A stretch of DNA of 64,000 nucleotides, taken from Muricoccus roseus (GTDB lineage Bacteria; Pseudomonadota; Alphaproteobacteria; Acetobacterales; Acetobacteraceae). Position 1 is the first letter of the stretch. Every line of letters starts with the position of its first letter. Of this stretch, positions 29,634-38,865 are shown piece after piece. The stretch spans positions 1-64,000 of the forward strand of contig NZ_FQZF01000022.1 of assembly GCF_900141905.1 (NCBI RefSeq). Reading direction: 5' to 3'. A program made the position numbers and the translations under genes. The notes under the pieces were generated by a model. That model worked only from the letters and a program-made list of their open reading frames with translations. It made no database searches and was not told the origin of the DNA.

Positions 29634-29662
29634 GCCTGCTGCGCTGACGGATGGGCATGAAG

Positions 29663-29694
29663 AAGGGGGAGGGCCGGTGGCTCTCCCCCTTTTC
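29663..29694. terminator. Bidirectional terminator between catalase and asd
   Basis: AAGGGGGAGGGCC and GGCTCTCCCCCTT form a 13-bp stem with one G-U pair and a short loop. T-runs follow on the plus strand (TTTTC), and A-rich sequence on the other side serves the convergent asd. Confidence 0.8.
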
Positions 29695-29714
29695 GTTCCG
29701 GCCGGGCCGGAGGC

Positions 29715-30722
29715 TCAGGCCGCGAGCTTGACCGGCAGGGCCTCGGCGATCTGCACCGCGTTCAGCGCGGCGCCCTTCAGCAGCTGGTCGCCGCAGACGA
29801 AGAAGTCGAGGCCACGATCGCCGAAGACGGGGTTGGACCGGATGCGGCCGGCCTCCACGTCGTAGCGGCCGCTGGCGGTCAGCGGCATGGGGTAGATGGC
29901 GTTCTCGACATCGTCGGTCAGCTTCACGCCCGGGGCGGTGGAGAGGACGCGGCGCGCGGCTTCCGGGGTGACGGGGCGCTCGGTCTCGATCGTCACGGCC
30001 TCGGCATGGGCGCGGAGCGTGGGCACGCGGACGGCGGTGCAGGAGATCAGGAGATCGGGCAGGCCCATGATCTTCCGGGTCTCCCAGGTCACCTTCATCT
30101 CCTCCCGCGTGTAGCCGTTGGGCTGGAAGCTATCGATGTGCGGGATGAGATTCATGGGAAGGGGGTGGCGGAAGACCGAGTTCCTCGGCTGGCCGCCATT
30201 CACCAGCATCTCGCGCAGCCCGTCCTCCAGCTCCTGCATGCCCTCGGCGCCGGCGCCGGAGGAGGCCTGGTAGGTGGAGACGATCACGCGGCGCAGCCCG
30301 AACTCGGCATGGAGCGGGGCGAGGGCCACGGCGAGGATGGCGGTGGTGCAGTTCGGGTTGGCGATCAGGCGCGCACCCTCGGCGGCCGCGGCGTTCACCT
30401 CGGGGACGACCAGCGGGACGTCCTTCTCCAGCCGGAAGGCGGAGGAGTTGTCCACCACCACGGCACCGGCCGCGACCAGCTCCCTCGCATGGGCCTTGGA
30501 CCAGTCGCCGGAGACGGCGAGCAGGGCCAGGTCCAGCTTCGGCGGGCTGGCGGGGTCGTAGACCTCGATGGTTTTCTCCCCGAAGGGAGTGGGAATTCGG
30601 GTGCCGGCGCTGCGGTTCGAGGCGAAGAGGCGCAGCTCGGTCACCGGGTAGCCGCGGTCCCCGAGGACCTGCACCAGTTCCTTGCCGACCGCGCCCGTCG
30701 CACCGAAAACCCCAACGCGCAT
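29715..30722 (-). CDS. asd: Aspartate-semialdehyde dehydrogenase
   Basis: A 335-residue enzyme that makes aspartate semialdehyde from aspartyl phosphate with NADPH, feeding lysine, diaminopimelate, threonine and methionine synthesis. It has the GATGAVGKELV cofactor loop at the N-terminus, the catalytic Cys in NPNCTTAIL, the YQASSGAGAEG motif and a substrate Arg/His region near VPTLRAHAE. The ATG at 30722 matches the family start; upstream in-frame sequence is dropped. Confidence 0.95.
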   Translation of the reverse strand: MRVGVFGATGAVGKELVQVLGDRGYPVTELRLFASNRSAGTRIPTPFGEKTIEVYDPASPPKLDLALLAVSGDWSKAHARELVAAGAVVVDNSSAFRLEKDVPLVVPEVNAAAAEGARLIANPNCTTAILAVALAPLHAEFGLRRVIVSTYQASSGAGAEGMQELEDGLREMLVNGGQPRNSVFRHPLPMNLIPHIDSFQPNGYTREEMKVTWETRKIMGLPDLLISCTAVRVPTLRAHAEAVTIETERPVTPEAARRVLSTAPGVKLTDDVENAIYPMPLTASGRYDVEAGRIRSNPVFGDRGLDFFVCGDQLLKGAALNAVQIAEALPVKLAA

Positions 30723-30943
30723 GACCTGCCATCCTCTCGAGGCGTTGTTGGGGGATGGGGCCGCCCTGAAGCCAGGACGAAGGCCCACCCCTGCCAGTGT
30801 GGCATCGGGGCTTATACAGGGGGTGGGGACAGATGCGAGGCGCGCGTTTCGGGGGGCAGGAATGCCCGGCGGTCGAGCGCGCGAGCAGGTTTGACGCGGC
30901 GCGCGTTGACCCGGCGGGGGCGCGGGGGCATGTGGGCCCGGCC

Positions 30944-32575
30944 ATGGAACGTCTCCCCGCCGATCCCTCCCTGCGTGACATCCGCGCCTGGCCCTTTGAG
31001 GAGGCCGCGAAGGTGGCCGACCGCGCCTCGGTGAAAGCCAAGGGCACGGCGCTGTTCGAGACGGGGTACGGACCTTCGGGCCTGCCGCATATCGGGACTT
31101 TCGGTGAGGTGGCGCGGACCACCTGGGTGCGCAGGGCCTTCGAGCGGCTGACGGGGATGCCCTCGCGGCTGCTCGCCTTCTCGGATGACATGGACGCGCT
31201 TCGGAAGGTGCCGGACAACGTGCCGAACCCGGAGCTGCTGCGGGCTCATCTGGGCCGGCCCGTCTCGCGGATCCCGGATCCTTTCGGGACGCATGAGAGC
31301 TACGGCGCGCACAACAATGCGCGCCTCAGGGCCTTTCTGGAGGCCTTCGGCTTTGAGTTCGAGTTTGCCTCCTCCACCGACTATTATTCCTCCGGGCGGT
31401 TCGACCAGGCGCTGCTGCGGATGCTGGCGGTGCATGAGGAGGTGCGGCAGGTGATCCTGCCGACGCTGGGGCCTGACCGGCGGGCGACCTATTCGCCTTT
31501 CCTGCCCATCCATCCGAAGACCGGCATCGTCATGCAGGTGCCGATGGAGGAGGTGCGGCCGGAGGCGGGGACGGTGGTCTGGCGGGACCCGGAGACGGGG
31601 GAGCGCTTCGAGACCCCGGTGACGGGCGGCCATGTGAAGGCGCAGTGGAAGGCCGACTGGGCGCTGCGCTGGTATGCGCTGGGCGTGGATTACGAGATGT
31701 CCGGCAAGGACCTGATCGACAGCGTGAAGCTGTCCTCGGCCATTTGCCGGGTGCTGGGCGGGGAGCCGCCGGTGGGCTTCACCTATGAGCTGTTCCTCGA
31801 TGCCCAGGGGCAGAAGATCAGCAAGAGCAAGGGCAACGGGCTGACCATCGAAGAGTGGCTGCGCTATGCGCCGCCCGAGAGCCTCTCCCTCTTCATGTAT
31901 CAGCAGCCCGGGCGGGCGAAGCGGCTGCATTTCGATGTCATTCCCCGGGCCACGGACGAGTACCTGGCGAATGTGGAGAAGCTGCGCACGGGGAATGACC
32001 CGGCGAATCCGGCCTGGCACATCCATGACGGGGCGCTGCCGAACGGCGCGGGCAGCCCGATCACCTTCACCCTGCTGCTGAACCTGGCTGTGGCGGCGAA
32101 TGCCGAGACGCCGGAGATGCTGTGGGGGTATCTGCGGCGGCACGCGCCGGAGGCGACGCCGGAGGCCTCTCCGATGCTGGCGGTGCTGGTCGAGCGGGCC
32201 TCGGCCTATTACCGGGACATGGTGAAGCCGACGAAGCGCTTCCGGCCGGCAAGCGAGCCGGAGCGGGAGGCGCTGCTGCACCTGGCCGAGCTGCTGCGGG
32301 AGAACCAGCCGCGGATCGAGGCCCTGCCCGCGGCGGAGCGGCCGGCGGCGATTCAGGACCTCGTCTATGACGCGGGGCGGCGGGAGCCCTTCCTGCAGCC
32401 GGGCAAGGATCCGTCCCGCCCCGGCGTGTCGCGGGCCTGGTTCGCGGCCATCTACCAGGTGCTGCTGGGGCAGGAGGAGGGGCCGCGCTTCGGCGGCTTC
32501 GTCGCGCTCTATGGCATTCCGGAAACCATCGCCCTGATCGAGGGCACGCTGAATCGGAGCGCGGACGCCGCATGA
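30944..32575 (+). CDS. lysS: Class I lysyl-tRNA synthetase
   Basis: A 543-residue class I (LysK-type) LysRS that charges tRNA-Lys. It shows the Rossmann signature [16 protein letters not shown] (HIGH) and KISKSKGNG (KMSKS), followed by the alpha-helix cage. Class I LysRS is typical of alphaproteobacteria and archaea. I chose the ATG at 30944 just before the conserved core; the frame is open about 150 bases further up. It overlaps the next gene by 4 bases (ATGA), coupling Lys-tRNA supply to an MprF-like protein that would use Lys-tRNA. Confidence 0.93.
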   Translation: MERLPADPSLRDIRAWPFEEAAKVADRASVKAKGTALFETGYGPSGLPHIGTFGEVARTTWVRRAFERLTGMPSRLLAFSDDMDALRKVPDNVPNPELLRAHLGRPVSRIPDPFGTHESYGAHNNARLRAFLEAFGFEFEFASSTDYYSSGRFDQALLRMLAVHEEVRQVILPTLGPDRRATYSPFLPIHPKTGIVMQVPMEEVRPEAGTVVWRDPETGERFETPVTGGHVKAQWKADWALRWYALGVDYEMSGKDLIDSVKLSSAICRVLGGEPPVGFTYELFLDAQGQKISKSKGNGLTIEEWLRYAPPESLSLFMYQQPGRAKRLHFDVIPRATDEYLANVEKLRTGNDPANPAWHIHDGALPNGAGSPITFTLLLNLAVAANAETPEMLWGYLRRHAPEATPEASPMLAVLVERASAYYRDMVKPTKRFRPASEPEREALLHLAELLRENQPRIEALPAAERPAAIQDLVYDAGRREPFLQPGKDPSRPGVSRAWFAAIYQVLLGQEEGPRFGGFVALYGIPETIALIEGTLNRSADAA

Positions 32576-34503
32576 ACTGGGCGCTGATCCGCAAGCACGG
32601 ACCGACCGTCTTCGGGCTGATCCTGCTGGTGGGCGCGCTCTATGTCGTGCAGCGGGAGTTCCGCAACCTGTCCGTGGCCGAGGTGGGCGTGGCCCTGGAG
32701 GCGACTCCGGTGCGGCAGCTCTGGATCGCGGGGGGGTGGACGCTCATCGCCTATGCGGTGCTGACCATCTACGACCGCTTGGGCTCGGTCTATGCGGGCA
32801 AGCCGATTTCCTATCTGCGGACTTCGCTGGCTTCCTTCTGCGCCTATACGCTGGCGCATAACCTCGGCTTCGCGGCCGTTTCCGGCGCGGCGGTCCGCTA
32901 CCGGTTCTATGCGGCCTGGGGGCTGACGCCGGTCGAGATCGCGAAGGTCATCGCCTTCACCTCCCTGACCTTCGGGCTGGGGGGATTCGCGCTCGGCGGG
33001 CTCGTGCTGTTCCTGGAGCCTTCGGTCCTGCCCTGGGTGGGGGAGGGGGAGGCCATTCCCGCCTGGGCGGCGCAGGCCGTCGGCGTGGCCATGTGGGTGA
33101 TCGTGGCGGCCTATGTGGTGCTGTCGCGCGTGCTGCCGCATTTCAAGGTGTTCGGGCACCAGATCGACCTGCCCGGCTTCCGCATGGCCCTGGCCCAGGT
33201 TGCCCTGGCGAGCGTGGATGTCGCGGTGACGGCGGCGATCTTCTACTGCCTGCTGCCCGAGGCGCCGGGGCTGACCTTCTGGAAGTTCCTCGGGATCTAC
33301 ATCGCGGCCTATACGGCCGGGCTCGCGGCCAGCGTGCCGGGCGGGCTGGGCGTGTTCGATGGCTTCATCCTGCTGAGCCTGGAGCCCTATCTGCCCTCCG
33401 CCCAGGTGATTGGGGCGGTGCTGCTCTTCCGGCTGTTCTACTACATCGTGCCGCTCTTCTTGGCGGGTGGGCTCTTCGCGGCCTTCGAACTGGGGCAGCG
33501 GCGGTCCTCCCTGGGGCGGCTTCAGGCCGAGACCCGGGTGACGGGGGCGCTGGAGGTGCCGGTTCTGTCCGGCCTCGCGGGGCTGGGCGGGGTCGTGCTG
33601 CTTTTCGTGGGCGCGCTGCCGGCGCGGGCGACGGGGATCGCGCAATGGGGCGGTGAATGGGCGGCGCTGGCGAGCCAGTTCGCGGCCTCCATCGTCGGCT
33701 CGCTGCTGCTGGTCGTCTCCTATGGGATGTTGCGCCGGCTGCGGATCGCCTGGTGGGCCGGATTGTTCCTGCTGGGCAATGGCGTGGCCATCCTCGCGGT
33801 GCGGGGCGATCCTTGGTGGGTGGCCGCCGCCTATCTCGGGACCGGGTTGTTCCTGGCTGCCATGCGGCACGCCTTCTACCGGGATGCGCGGCTGACCGGG
33901 GAGCCGCTGACGGGCGCGCGGGTCTTCTCCCTGGCCGCCGGGGTGATCTGTGGGCTGACCCTGGCGACGGTGGCCTATCATGGCCGCTTCTCGACCGCTG
34001 CCTGGTGGGAGGTGGTGCTCGAGTCGGGGGCGCCGGAGCCGTTGCGCTTCGCCGTGGGCGCGGCCGTGGCCCTGCTGCTCTTCGCAGCCTTTCGCCTGCT
34101 ACGGCCGGCGCGGATCCGGGCGGAGGATTATGACGAATCGGCCCAGGCCCGGTTGATGGCGCTCGGCGCCCGCGTGCCGGGCCATGCGGATGGCGTGGTC
34201 TTCGCCGATGGCGGCAAGGCGGGCTTTGCCTTCCGGCAGCTGGAGGGCGTCTGGGTGGCCGATGGCGACCCGGCCGGAACCCCGGAGGCGCGGATCAACG
34301 CGATCTGGCGATTCCGTGACCTGTGCGATGCCGCGGGCGTGGCGCCCGCCTTCGCCGGCGTGGGGCGCCACATGCTGCGCGCCTACGAGCAGGCGGGGAT
34401 GGCCACCGTGACCATGCCGAACGGCATGGTCATGGCCCTCGCCGGAGACCAGGACCCCAAGGCGGTGCTGCGTCTGCTCGCGACGGGGGCGGCCGGGGAC
34501 TGA
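32572..34503 (+). CDS. MprF-like lysylphosphatidylglycerol flippase with shortened synthase domain
   Basis: 643 residues, compared with about 850 for a full MprF. The membrane part (about residues 1-515, some 14 helices) has the flippase-family stretch [18 protein letters not shown]. The cytosolic part begins at [16 protein letters not shown] and shows the first GNAT-like half of the synthase ([39 protein letters not shown]), then stops at residue 643 where the second, catalytic half should start. No remnant of it follows; the S24 gene begins 4 bases later. It likely flips lipids but may not aminoacylate them. Confidence 0.85.
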   Translation: MNWALIRKHGPTVFGLILLVGALYVVQREFRNLSVAEVGVALEATPVRQLWIAGGWTLIAYAVLTIYDRLGSVYAGKPISYLRTSLASFCAYTLAHNLGFAAVSGAAVRYRFYAAWGLTPVEIAKVIAFTSLTFGLGGFALGGLVLFLEPSVLPWVGEGEAIPAWAAQAVGVAMWVIVAAYVVLSRVLPHFKVFGHQIDLPGFRMALAQVALASVDVAVTAAIFYCLLPEAPGLTFWKFLGIYIAAYTAGLAASVPGGLGVFDGFILLSLEPYLPSAQVIGAVLLFRLFYYIVPLFLAGGLFAAFELGQRRSSLGRLQAETRVTGALEVPVLSGLAGLGGVVLLFVGALPARATGIAQWGGEWAALASQFAASIVGSLLLVVSYGMLRRLRIAWWAGLFLLGNGVAILAVRGDPWWVAAAYLGTGLFLAAMRHAFYRDARLTGEPLTGARVFSLAAGVICGLTLATVAYHGRFSTAAWWEVVLESGAPEPLRFAVGAAVALLLFAAFRLLRPARIRAEDYDESAQARLMALGARVPGHADGVVFADGGKAGFAFRQLEGVWVADGDPAGTPEARINAIWRFRDLCDAAGVAPAFAGVGRHMLRAYEQAGMATVTMPNGMVMALAGDQDPKAVLRLLATGAAGD

Positions 34504-34507
34504 ACGG

Positions 34508-35152
34508 CTACTGGCTGGCCCAGACGATGCGGTGCATCCAGGTCAGCTCTTCCAGCTCGAAGCTGTAGTTGGGATGGGCGGGGTTGAGGCTGGCCAGCTC
34601 CACGCGCTTGGCGGATTGGCGCAGCAGCTCCTTCGCCATCACCTCGCCACCCCGGGTACGGACCACCACCCGGTCCCCACGACGCACCGGCGCGCTGGGG
34701 GAGACGATGATGACGTCGCCGTCCCTGAACACGGGTTCCATCGAGTCGCCGCTGATTTCCAGCGCATAGGCGTTCGGGTCGCCGACCTCGGGCAGGCTGA
34801 TCTCGTCCCAGCCGCCGCCGACGGGGTAGCCGCCATCGTCGAAGTAGCCGCTGCTTCCGGCCTGGGCGAGGCCGATCAGGGGGATGCGCCGGCTGGGGCG
34901 GGAGGCGGCGCGCATGTTGCCGGTGACGAGGCTGGCGAATTCGTCCATCCCCGCCCCGGTGGCGGCCAGGACCTTCGCCACGCTTTCGGTGGAAGGCCAG
35001 CGCGCCCGGCCATCCGGGCCGATTCGCTTCGACGGGTTGAAGGCGGTCGGATCCAGTCCTGCCTTGCGGGCGAGACCGGAGGCAGAGAGGCCGTTCTCCG
35101 CCGCCAGCGCGTCGAGCGCGCGCCAGATGTCGCTGTGTTGCATGCGTCTCAT
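34508..35152 (-). CDS. LexA/CI-type self-cleaving repressor (HTH + S24 peptidase)
   Basis: 214 residues. The N-terminal helix-turn-helix spans about residues 5-75 (LSASGLARKAGLDPTAFNPS as recognition region). The linker has an Ala98-Gly99 pair in LAQAGSSGYF at the cleavage-site position. The S24 domain has the nucleophile Ser137 (GDSMEP) and Lys174 (VMAKEL), so RecA-stimulated self-cleavage is expected. A start at Met4 (35143) is possible: a TATATT -10 box sits so close that the mRNA may be leaderless. It is divergent from the phage-like island and is its probable controller. Confidence 0.85.
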   Translation of the reverse strand: MRRMQHSDIWRALDALAAENGLSASGLARKAGLDPTAFNPSKRIGPDGRARWPSTESVAKVLAATGAGMDEFASLVTGNMRAASRPSRRIPLIGLAQAGSSGYFDDGGYPVGGGWDEISLPEVGDPNAYALEISGDSMEPVFRDGDVIIVSPSAPVRRGDRVVVRTRGGEVMAKELLRQSAKRVELASLNPAHPNYSFELEELTWMHRIVWASQ

Positions 35153-35202
35153 AATATAGGCGAGAAATCTGTGGGCAACAGGAATTAGGTCTCAGAATCG
35201 CC

Positions 35203-35248
35203 TTGACGTTCACAAGCTCGTGGGTGGATGTTCATGCTGTGTTCACAA
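35203..35248 (+). promoter_or_regulatory. Candidate promoter/operator of the phage-like island
   Basis: TTGACG (35203-35208) is a good -35 box. GTTCACAA at 35208 and 35241, plus GTTCATG at 35230, are direct repeats spaced 22 and 11 bases, i.e. on the same face of the helix. They lie in the 116-base gap between the divergent S24 repressor and the first island gene. No strong -10 box is visible. Confidence 0.45.
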
Positions 35249-35268
35249 CCGGCGAGGATCAGCCCCCG

Positions 35269-35712
35269 ATGACCCGTCCCGCTTCCGGTGCTCTTCGCAC
35301 CACAGCGCCGACTCTCTCCAGCCTGGACAAGGTCCAGCCCTTCCTGAATGCGGAGGAGGCCTGGTTCTGGACCATGGCCGCCCTCATCGCACGGCGCGAC
35401 GGCGCGCGAATCGTCTCCGGCCGCGGCCTGGTGGCGCGGCCCTGCGAGCCGGATGACGTGGTGAAGGCCCTCGACCGGCTCTATCGCCACCGCCGGATCG
35501 ACCTGGCGCATGCGCGCATCATGCGGATCTGGGGCGAGCGCGGCACGGCGCCGGACCCGACCGCCCCGCGGGAGCGCGGCGATTACCGGCTGTGGCGCGA
35601 AGCCATGGACCGGCTCGACTGGCCGCTGCGGATGAAGGGTATCGTGGCCGGGCCCGAGCCGCGGGAGGCGGAGGCCGATGTGGTCGCTTTCCACCCCGTT
35701 CGGCCGGTCTGA
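35269..35712 (+). CDS. Hypothetical protein at start of phage-like island
   Basis: 147 residues, soluble, mixed alpha-helical. Recognisable stretches are LDKVQPFLNAEEAWFWTMAA, SGRGLVARPCEPDDVVKALD and RHRRIDLAHARIMRIWGERG. I do not recognise the family. I took the ATG at 35269; the frame is open further up but overlaps the putative promoter and operator repeats. It is the first gene after the S24 repressor, so it could be a regulatory or packaging accessory gene. Spacing to the next gene is 11 bases. Confidence 0.65.
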   Translation: MTRPASGALRTTAPTLSSLDKVQPFLNAEEAWFWTMAALIARRDGARIVSGRGLVARPCEPDDVVKALDRLYRHRRIDLAHARIMRIWGERGTAPDPTAPRERGDYRLWREAMDRLDWPLRMKGIVAGPEPREAEADVVAFHPVRPV

Positions 35713-35723
35713 CGAGGCTTTTC

Positions 35724-36245
35724 ATGATCTCGGCACCTCTCGTGCCGGCCCCTGACCTGCTCGCCGCCGCCCCGGGATACCGGGGCGGCGGTGTTGCGTT
35801 TGGCGGGGCGGCGCACAGGCGGGCCGCGGAGGCGAGGCCTCAGCGGCTCTGGATCGCTTTCGGCGGCGGCGCGGATCAGGGTTGGATGCGGCTGCTGCGG
35901 CCCGGCTTCCGGCATTGTTTCGCGGCCCTGCGCGACGAGGGGGGCTGGACGGTGCTCGACCCGCTCTCCGGACGGCTGCTGGTCACGCGGCTGCCGGTGG
36001 AGCCCGGATTCGATCTGCCCGGCTTCTGGGGCCGTGCGGGGTGCCGGGTTCTCGGGCCCTTCGTGCCCGCGGCGCCCGCGCAGGCCTGGCCGGCCGTGAT
36101 CCCCTTTTCCTGCGTTGCCCTGTGCCGGGCCTTACTCGGCCCCGGCGCACCTTTCGCGGTGACGCCTTACGGCTTGTACCGGCGACTAGAGAAAAATTCC
36201 TCTCATGAGGAAAATGTTCTTGATGAATCCGGATCTGGCGGCTAG
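35724..36245 (+). CDS. Phage-associated hypothetical protein
   Basis: 173 residues. The core reads MRLLRPGFRHCFAALRDEGG, DPLSGRLLVTRL, PGFDLPGFW and then PFSCVALCRALLG with VTPYGLYRRL. The arrangement of a His-Cys (RHCF) and a later Cys (SCVALC) before a TPxxLY motif recurs in small proteins of phage late regions; a papain-like hydrolase fold is conceivable, but I cannot assign one. The last 20 codons are markedly less GC-rich than the rest. A terminator-like hairpin follows at 36306. Confidence 0.65.
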   Translation: MISAPLVPAPDLLAAAPGYRGGGVAFGGAAHRRAAEARPQRLWIAFGGGADQGWMRLLRPGFRHCFAALRDEGGWTVLDPLSGRLLVTRLPVEPGFDLPGFWGRAGCRVLGPFVPAAPAQAWPAVIPFSCVALCRALLGPGAPFAVTPYGLYRRLEKNSSHEENVLDESGSGG

Positions 36246-36305
36246 AACCCCTCTCGTCAACGGGCGAATTGCGCCCGGTGGCTTCCTCCCCGACCCCTGA
36301 ACTTC

Positions 36306-36341
36306 AGGCCCGGCCCGGATCACTCCGGTGCCGGGCCTTTT
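36306..36341 (+). terminator. Rho-independent terminator before the portal gene
   Basis: AGGCCCGGC (36306-36314) pairs with GCCGGGCCT (36330-36338), with an inner CCGG/CCGG pairing, and TTT follows. It separates the two leading island genes from the structural genes. Confidence 0.8.
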
Positions 36342-36435
36342 CTGTTCGGGGGCGGGGCTATCCGCAGACAGGAGCGAGCCGGCGCATGGGCGATTGCACC
36401 ACTTCCCCGCCGCACCCCGATGGAGGGGCCCAGGC

Positions 36436-37848
36436 ATGACGCCGGACGAGATCATCGCCCGCGCGGAGCGTGCGTTGGAGCGACGCCGCCCCTGGGAGGG
36501 CGTGTGGCGCGATTGCTACGACCATGTGCTGGCCTCCACGCCCGGCGCGGGCGGCCCCTCGCTGCATGACGGGACGGCGGCGGATGCGGCGGAGAACCTG
36601 GCGGCCTCCCTTCTCGCGGAGCTGACGCCGCCCTGGTCGCGATGGTTCGGGCTGGCGCCGGTGGACGAGGCGGCGGACCCGGAGCTGGCCGGGGTGCTGG
36701 AGCGGGCGGCGGAGACGCTGCAGGGGCACCTGGACCGCTCCAACTTCGCGCTTGAGATGCACCAGGCGTTTCTGGACCTGGTGGTGGCGGGCACGGGCGT
36801 GGTGCTGGTGGAGGAGGCGCCGCCCGGCGAGGCCTCCGCGCTGCGCTTCACCGCCGTGCCGCTGCGCGAGGCGGTGCTGGAGGAGGGCGCCTCGGGCCGG
36901 CTGGACACGGTGTTCCGGCTGGTGCGGATGAATGCCGGGACAATCGCGGCCCGGTATCCCGGCGCGGCGCTGCCGGCCGACCTGTTCCGGGCCGATGAGC
37001 CGGAGGCGACGCATAAGGTGATCGAGGCGGTGTGGCCGGGCTTCGGCGGGCCGCGCTTCGCCGCGGTGCTGGAGCGGGATGGCCGCGCCCTGCCGCTCGC
37101 CGATGGACGCTTCGAGGAATGCCCCTTCCTCGCCTTCCGCTGGATGAAGGCGCCGGGCGAGACCTATGGCCGCGGCCCCGTGATGAAGGCGCTGCCGGAC
37201 ATCCGCACCGCGAACAAGGTGGTGGAGCTGGTGCTGAAGAACGCCTCCATCGCGGCGACGGGGATCTGGCAGGCCGATGACGACGGCGTGCTGAACCCGG
37301 CGACGGTGCGGCTGGAGCCGGGCGCGATCATCCCGAAGGCCGTGGGGTCTTCAGGGCTGACGCCGCTGGCGGCGCCGGGTTCCTTCGACGTGTCGCAGCT
37401 CGTGCTCTCGGACATGCGGGCGCGGATCCGTTCGGCGCTGCTGGCGGACCGGCTTTCGTCGCCGCACCGCCCGAACATGACCGCGACGGAGGTGCTGGAG
37501 CGCAGCGCGGAGACGGCGCGGCTGCTCGGCGCCACCTATGGGCGGCTGCAGGCGGAACTGCTGACGCCTCTGGTGGCGCGGTGCCTTTCGATCCTGCGGC
37601 GGCGGGGCGAGGTGCCGCCGATCCTGCTCGATGGGCAGGAGGCGCGAATCGCCTACCAGTCCCCGCTGGCCCGCGTGCAGGGGAGGGCGGATGCGGCGAA
37701 CACGCTGCTCTTCCTGCAAGCCGTTTCGGCGCTCGGGCCTTCGGCCGCGGGCGTCGTCGATCTTCCCGCGGCGGCGCGGCATCTCGCCCGCACGCTGTCC
37801 GCGCCAAGCGCCATTCTGGCGCCTATTCAGGAGCAACCCAGCGCATGA
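36436..37848 (+). CDS. Portal (head-tail connector) protein, T7 gp8-like
   Basis: A 470-residue portal of the podovirus head-tail connector family, which forms the dodecameric gate for DNA packaging. Typical blocks are TAADAAENLAASLLAELTPPWSRWF near the N-terminus (quoted in part), MHQAFLDLVVAGTGVVLVEE, KALPDIRTANKVVELVLKNA, and the clip/wing stretch HRPNMTATEVLERSAETARLLG. Length is a little below T7 gp8 (536). Its stop overlaps the scaffold gene (ATGA). Confidence 0.88.
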   Translation: MTPDEIIARAERALERRRPWEGVWRDCYDHVLASTPGAGGPSLHDGTAADAAENLAASLLAELTPPWSRWFGLAPVDEAADPELAGVLERAAETLQGHLDRSNFALEMHQAFLDLVVAGTGVVLVEEAPPGEASALRFTAVPLREAVLEEGASGRLDTVFRLVRMNAGTIAARYPGAALPADLFRADEPEATHKVIEAVWPGFGGPRFAAVLERDGRALPLADGRFEECPFLAFRWMKAPGETYGRGPVMKALPDIRTANKVVELVLKNASIAATGIWQADDDGVLNPATVRLEPGAIIPKAVGSSGLTPLAAPGSFDVSQLVLSDMRARIRSALLADRLSSPHRPNMTATEVLERSAETARLLGATYGRLQAELLTPLVARCLSILRRRGEVPPILLDGQEARIAYQSPLARVQGRADAANTLLFLQAVSALGPSAAGVVDLPAAARHLARTLSAPSAILAPIQEQPSA

Positions 37849-38603
37849 GTGAGAATCTGCTGGAGATCGAGCCGAAGGGGAGCGAACCCCCCGCCGAGGC
37901 TGTGGAGCTGCCCGCGAAGGCGGAGCGGCCGGAGGAGGTGCCGGAGAAGTTCTGGGATGCCGAGCGCGGCGCGCTCCGCGTCGATGCGCTGCTGAAGTCC
38001 TATCGCGAGTTGGAGCGGAAGCTCTCCGCCCGCTTCGCTCCGCCGGCGGATGATGCGCCGGAGGAGGAGCGGCTGCGCTTTCGCCGGGCCATCGGCGTGC
38101 CGGAAACGGCCGAGGAATACGCGATCGAGCCCCGGCATGAGCTCATCGGTCCCGACCTGGAGGTGAATGCTGCGCTGCACAAGGCGGGCTTCACGCCGGC
38201 CCAGGTGCAGCTCGTCTATGATCTCGCGGCCGAGCGCCTGCTGCCGATTGTGGCGGAGGCGGCCTCGCAGTTCGAGGCGGAGCGGCAGCGGGACCGGCTG
38301 CGCAGCGAGTTCGGCGGCGAGGAGCGGTTCCGCCGCACCGCGAAGCAGATCGCGTCCTGGGGCAAGGCGAATCTGCCGGAAGAGGTGGTCGCCGCGCTTT
38401 CCACCACCGCCGATGGGGTGATCGCGCTGCACCGCATGATGGAGAAGGGCGAGCCTGCCCTGGCCCGCCAGGCGGAAGCGCCCGAGGGCATGGACGAGGC
38501 GGCGCTGCGCCGGATGATGCGCGACCCGCGCTACTGGCGTTCCCGCGAGCCGGATTTCGTGAAGCGGGTGACGGAGGGCTTCCGCCGCCTCACGGGAGGG
38601 TGA
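37845..38603 (+). CDS. Scaffold-like capsid assembly protein, T7 gp9-like
   Basis: 252 residues, acidic and largely helical, with a disordered Glu/Pro-rich N-terminus (EPKGSEPPAEAVELPAKAER). Then come PEKFWDAERGALRVDALLKS and a YRELERKLSARF helix as seen in podovirus scaffold proteins, coiled-coil stretches mid-way, and a basic C-terminus (VKRVTEGFRRLTGG) fitted to bind capsid subunits. Its position between portal and capsid is that of T7 gene 9. It is translationally coupled to the portal gene. Confidence 0.82.
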   Translation: MSENLLEIEPKGSEPPAEAVELPAKAERPEEVPEKFWDAERGALRVDALLKSYRELERKLSARFAPPADDAPEEERLRFRRAIGVPETAEEYAIEPRHELIGPDLEVNAALHKAGFTPAQVQLVYDLAAERLLPIVAEAASQFEAERQRDRLRSEFGGEERFRRTAKQIASWGKANLPEEVVAALSTTADGVIALHRMMEKGEPALARQAEAPEGMDEAALRRMMRDPRYWRSREPDFVKRVTEGFRRLTGG

Positions 38604-38624
38604 TGCTGCAGCCTAAACTTTGGC

Positions 38625-38820
38625 TTCAGGAATTAGCGCTAAGGTCCTGAAACCCGAGTCGGGGCATTGCGTTTTCCCGATGCGTCTCTGCGACGGGTGG
38701 TCACTGACTGCATCCCCCCAAAGGGTGACCCCCGTACGCCGCCGGTTCCGCATCCCCCCTCGTGCGGACCGGCTACGGGGGCGGGTGGCACCCTACTTCC
38801 CCCTGGTGCCGCCCGCCCCC
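38625..38820 (+). promoter_or_regulatory. Structured leader of the capsid gene with alternative stems
   Basis: The 448-base gap before the capsid gene holds several stems. TTCAGGA (38625) pairs with TCCTGAA (38645). Stem A is CCCCCGTA (38729), GCCGGT (38741) and CCGCA (38748) pairing with TGCGG, ACCGGC and TACGGGGG (38763-38781). Stem B is a 16-bp stem, 38777-38792 with 38805-38820, containing one G-U pair. Stems A and B share bases 38777-38781, so they are mutually exclusive. A terminator follows at 38832. This layout suggests an attenuator or other RNA switch. Confidence 0.6.
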
Positions 38821-38831
38821 GTCTCTTTTCC

Positions 38832-38865
38832 AAAAGGCCCCTCCGCACCGCGGACGGGGCCTTTT
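38832..38865 (+). terminator. Strong intrinsic terminator upstream of the capsid gene
   Basis: AAAAGGCCCC (38832-38841) pairs with GGGGCCTTTT (38856-38865), with an inner TCCGC/GCGGA stem. It is symmetric with A and T runs and so could work on both strands. No gene lies in 38866-39051, which otherwise shows nothing recognisable apart from a GGAGG ribosome site at its end. Confidence 0.85.

Noticed and set aside
35143-35269. tRNA gene or att site as integration point of the phage-like island
   Set aside because: No cloverleaf-type sequence and no direct repeat shared between about 34.5-35.3 kb and 48.5-48.6 kb was found by eye.
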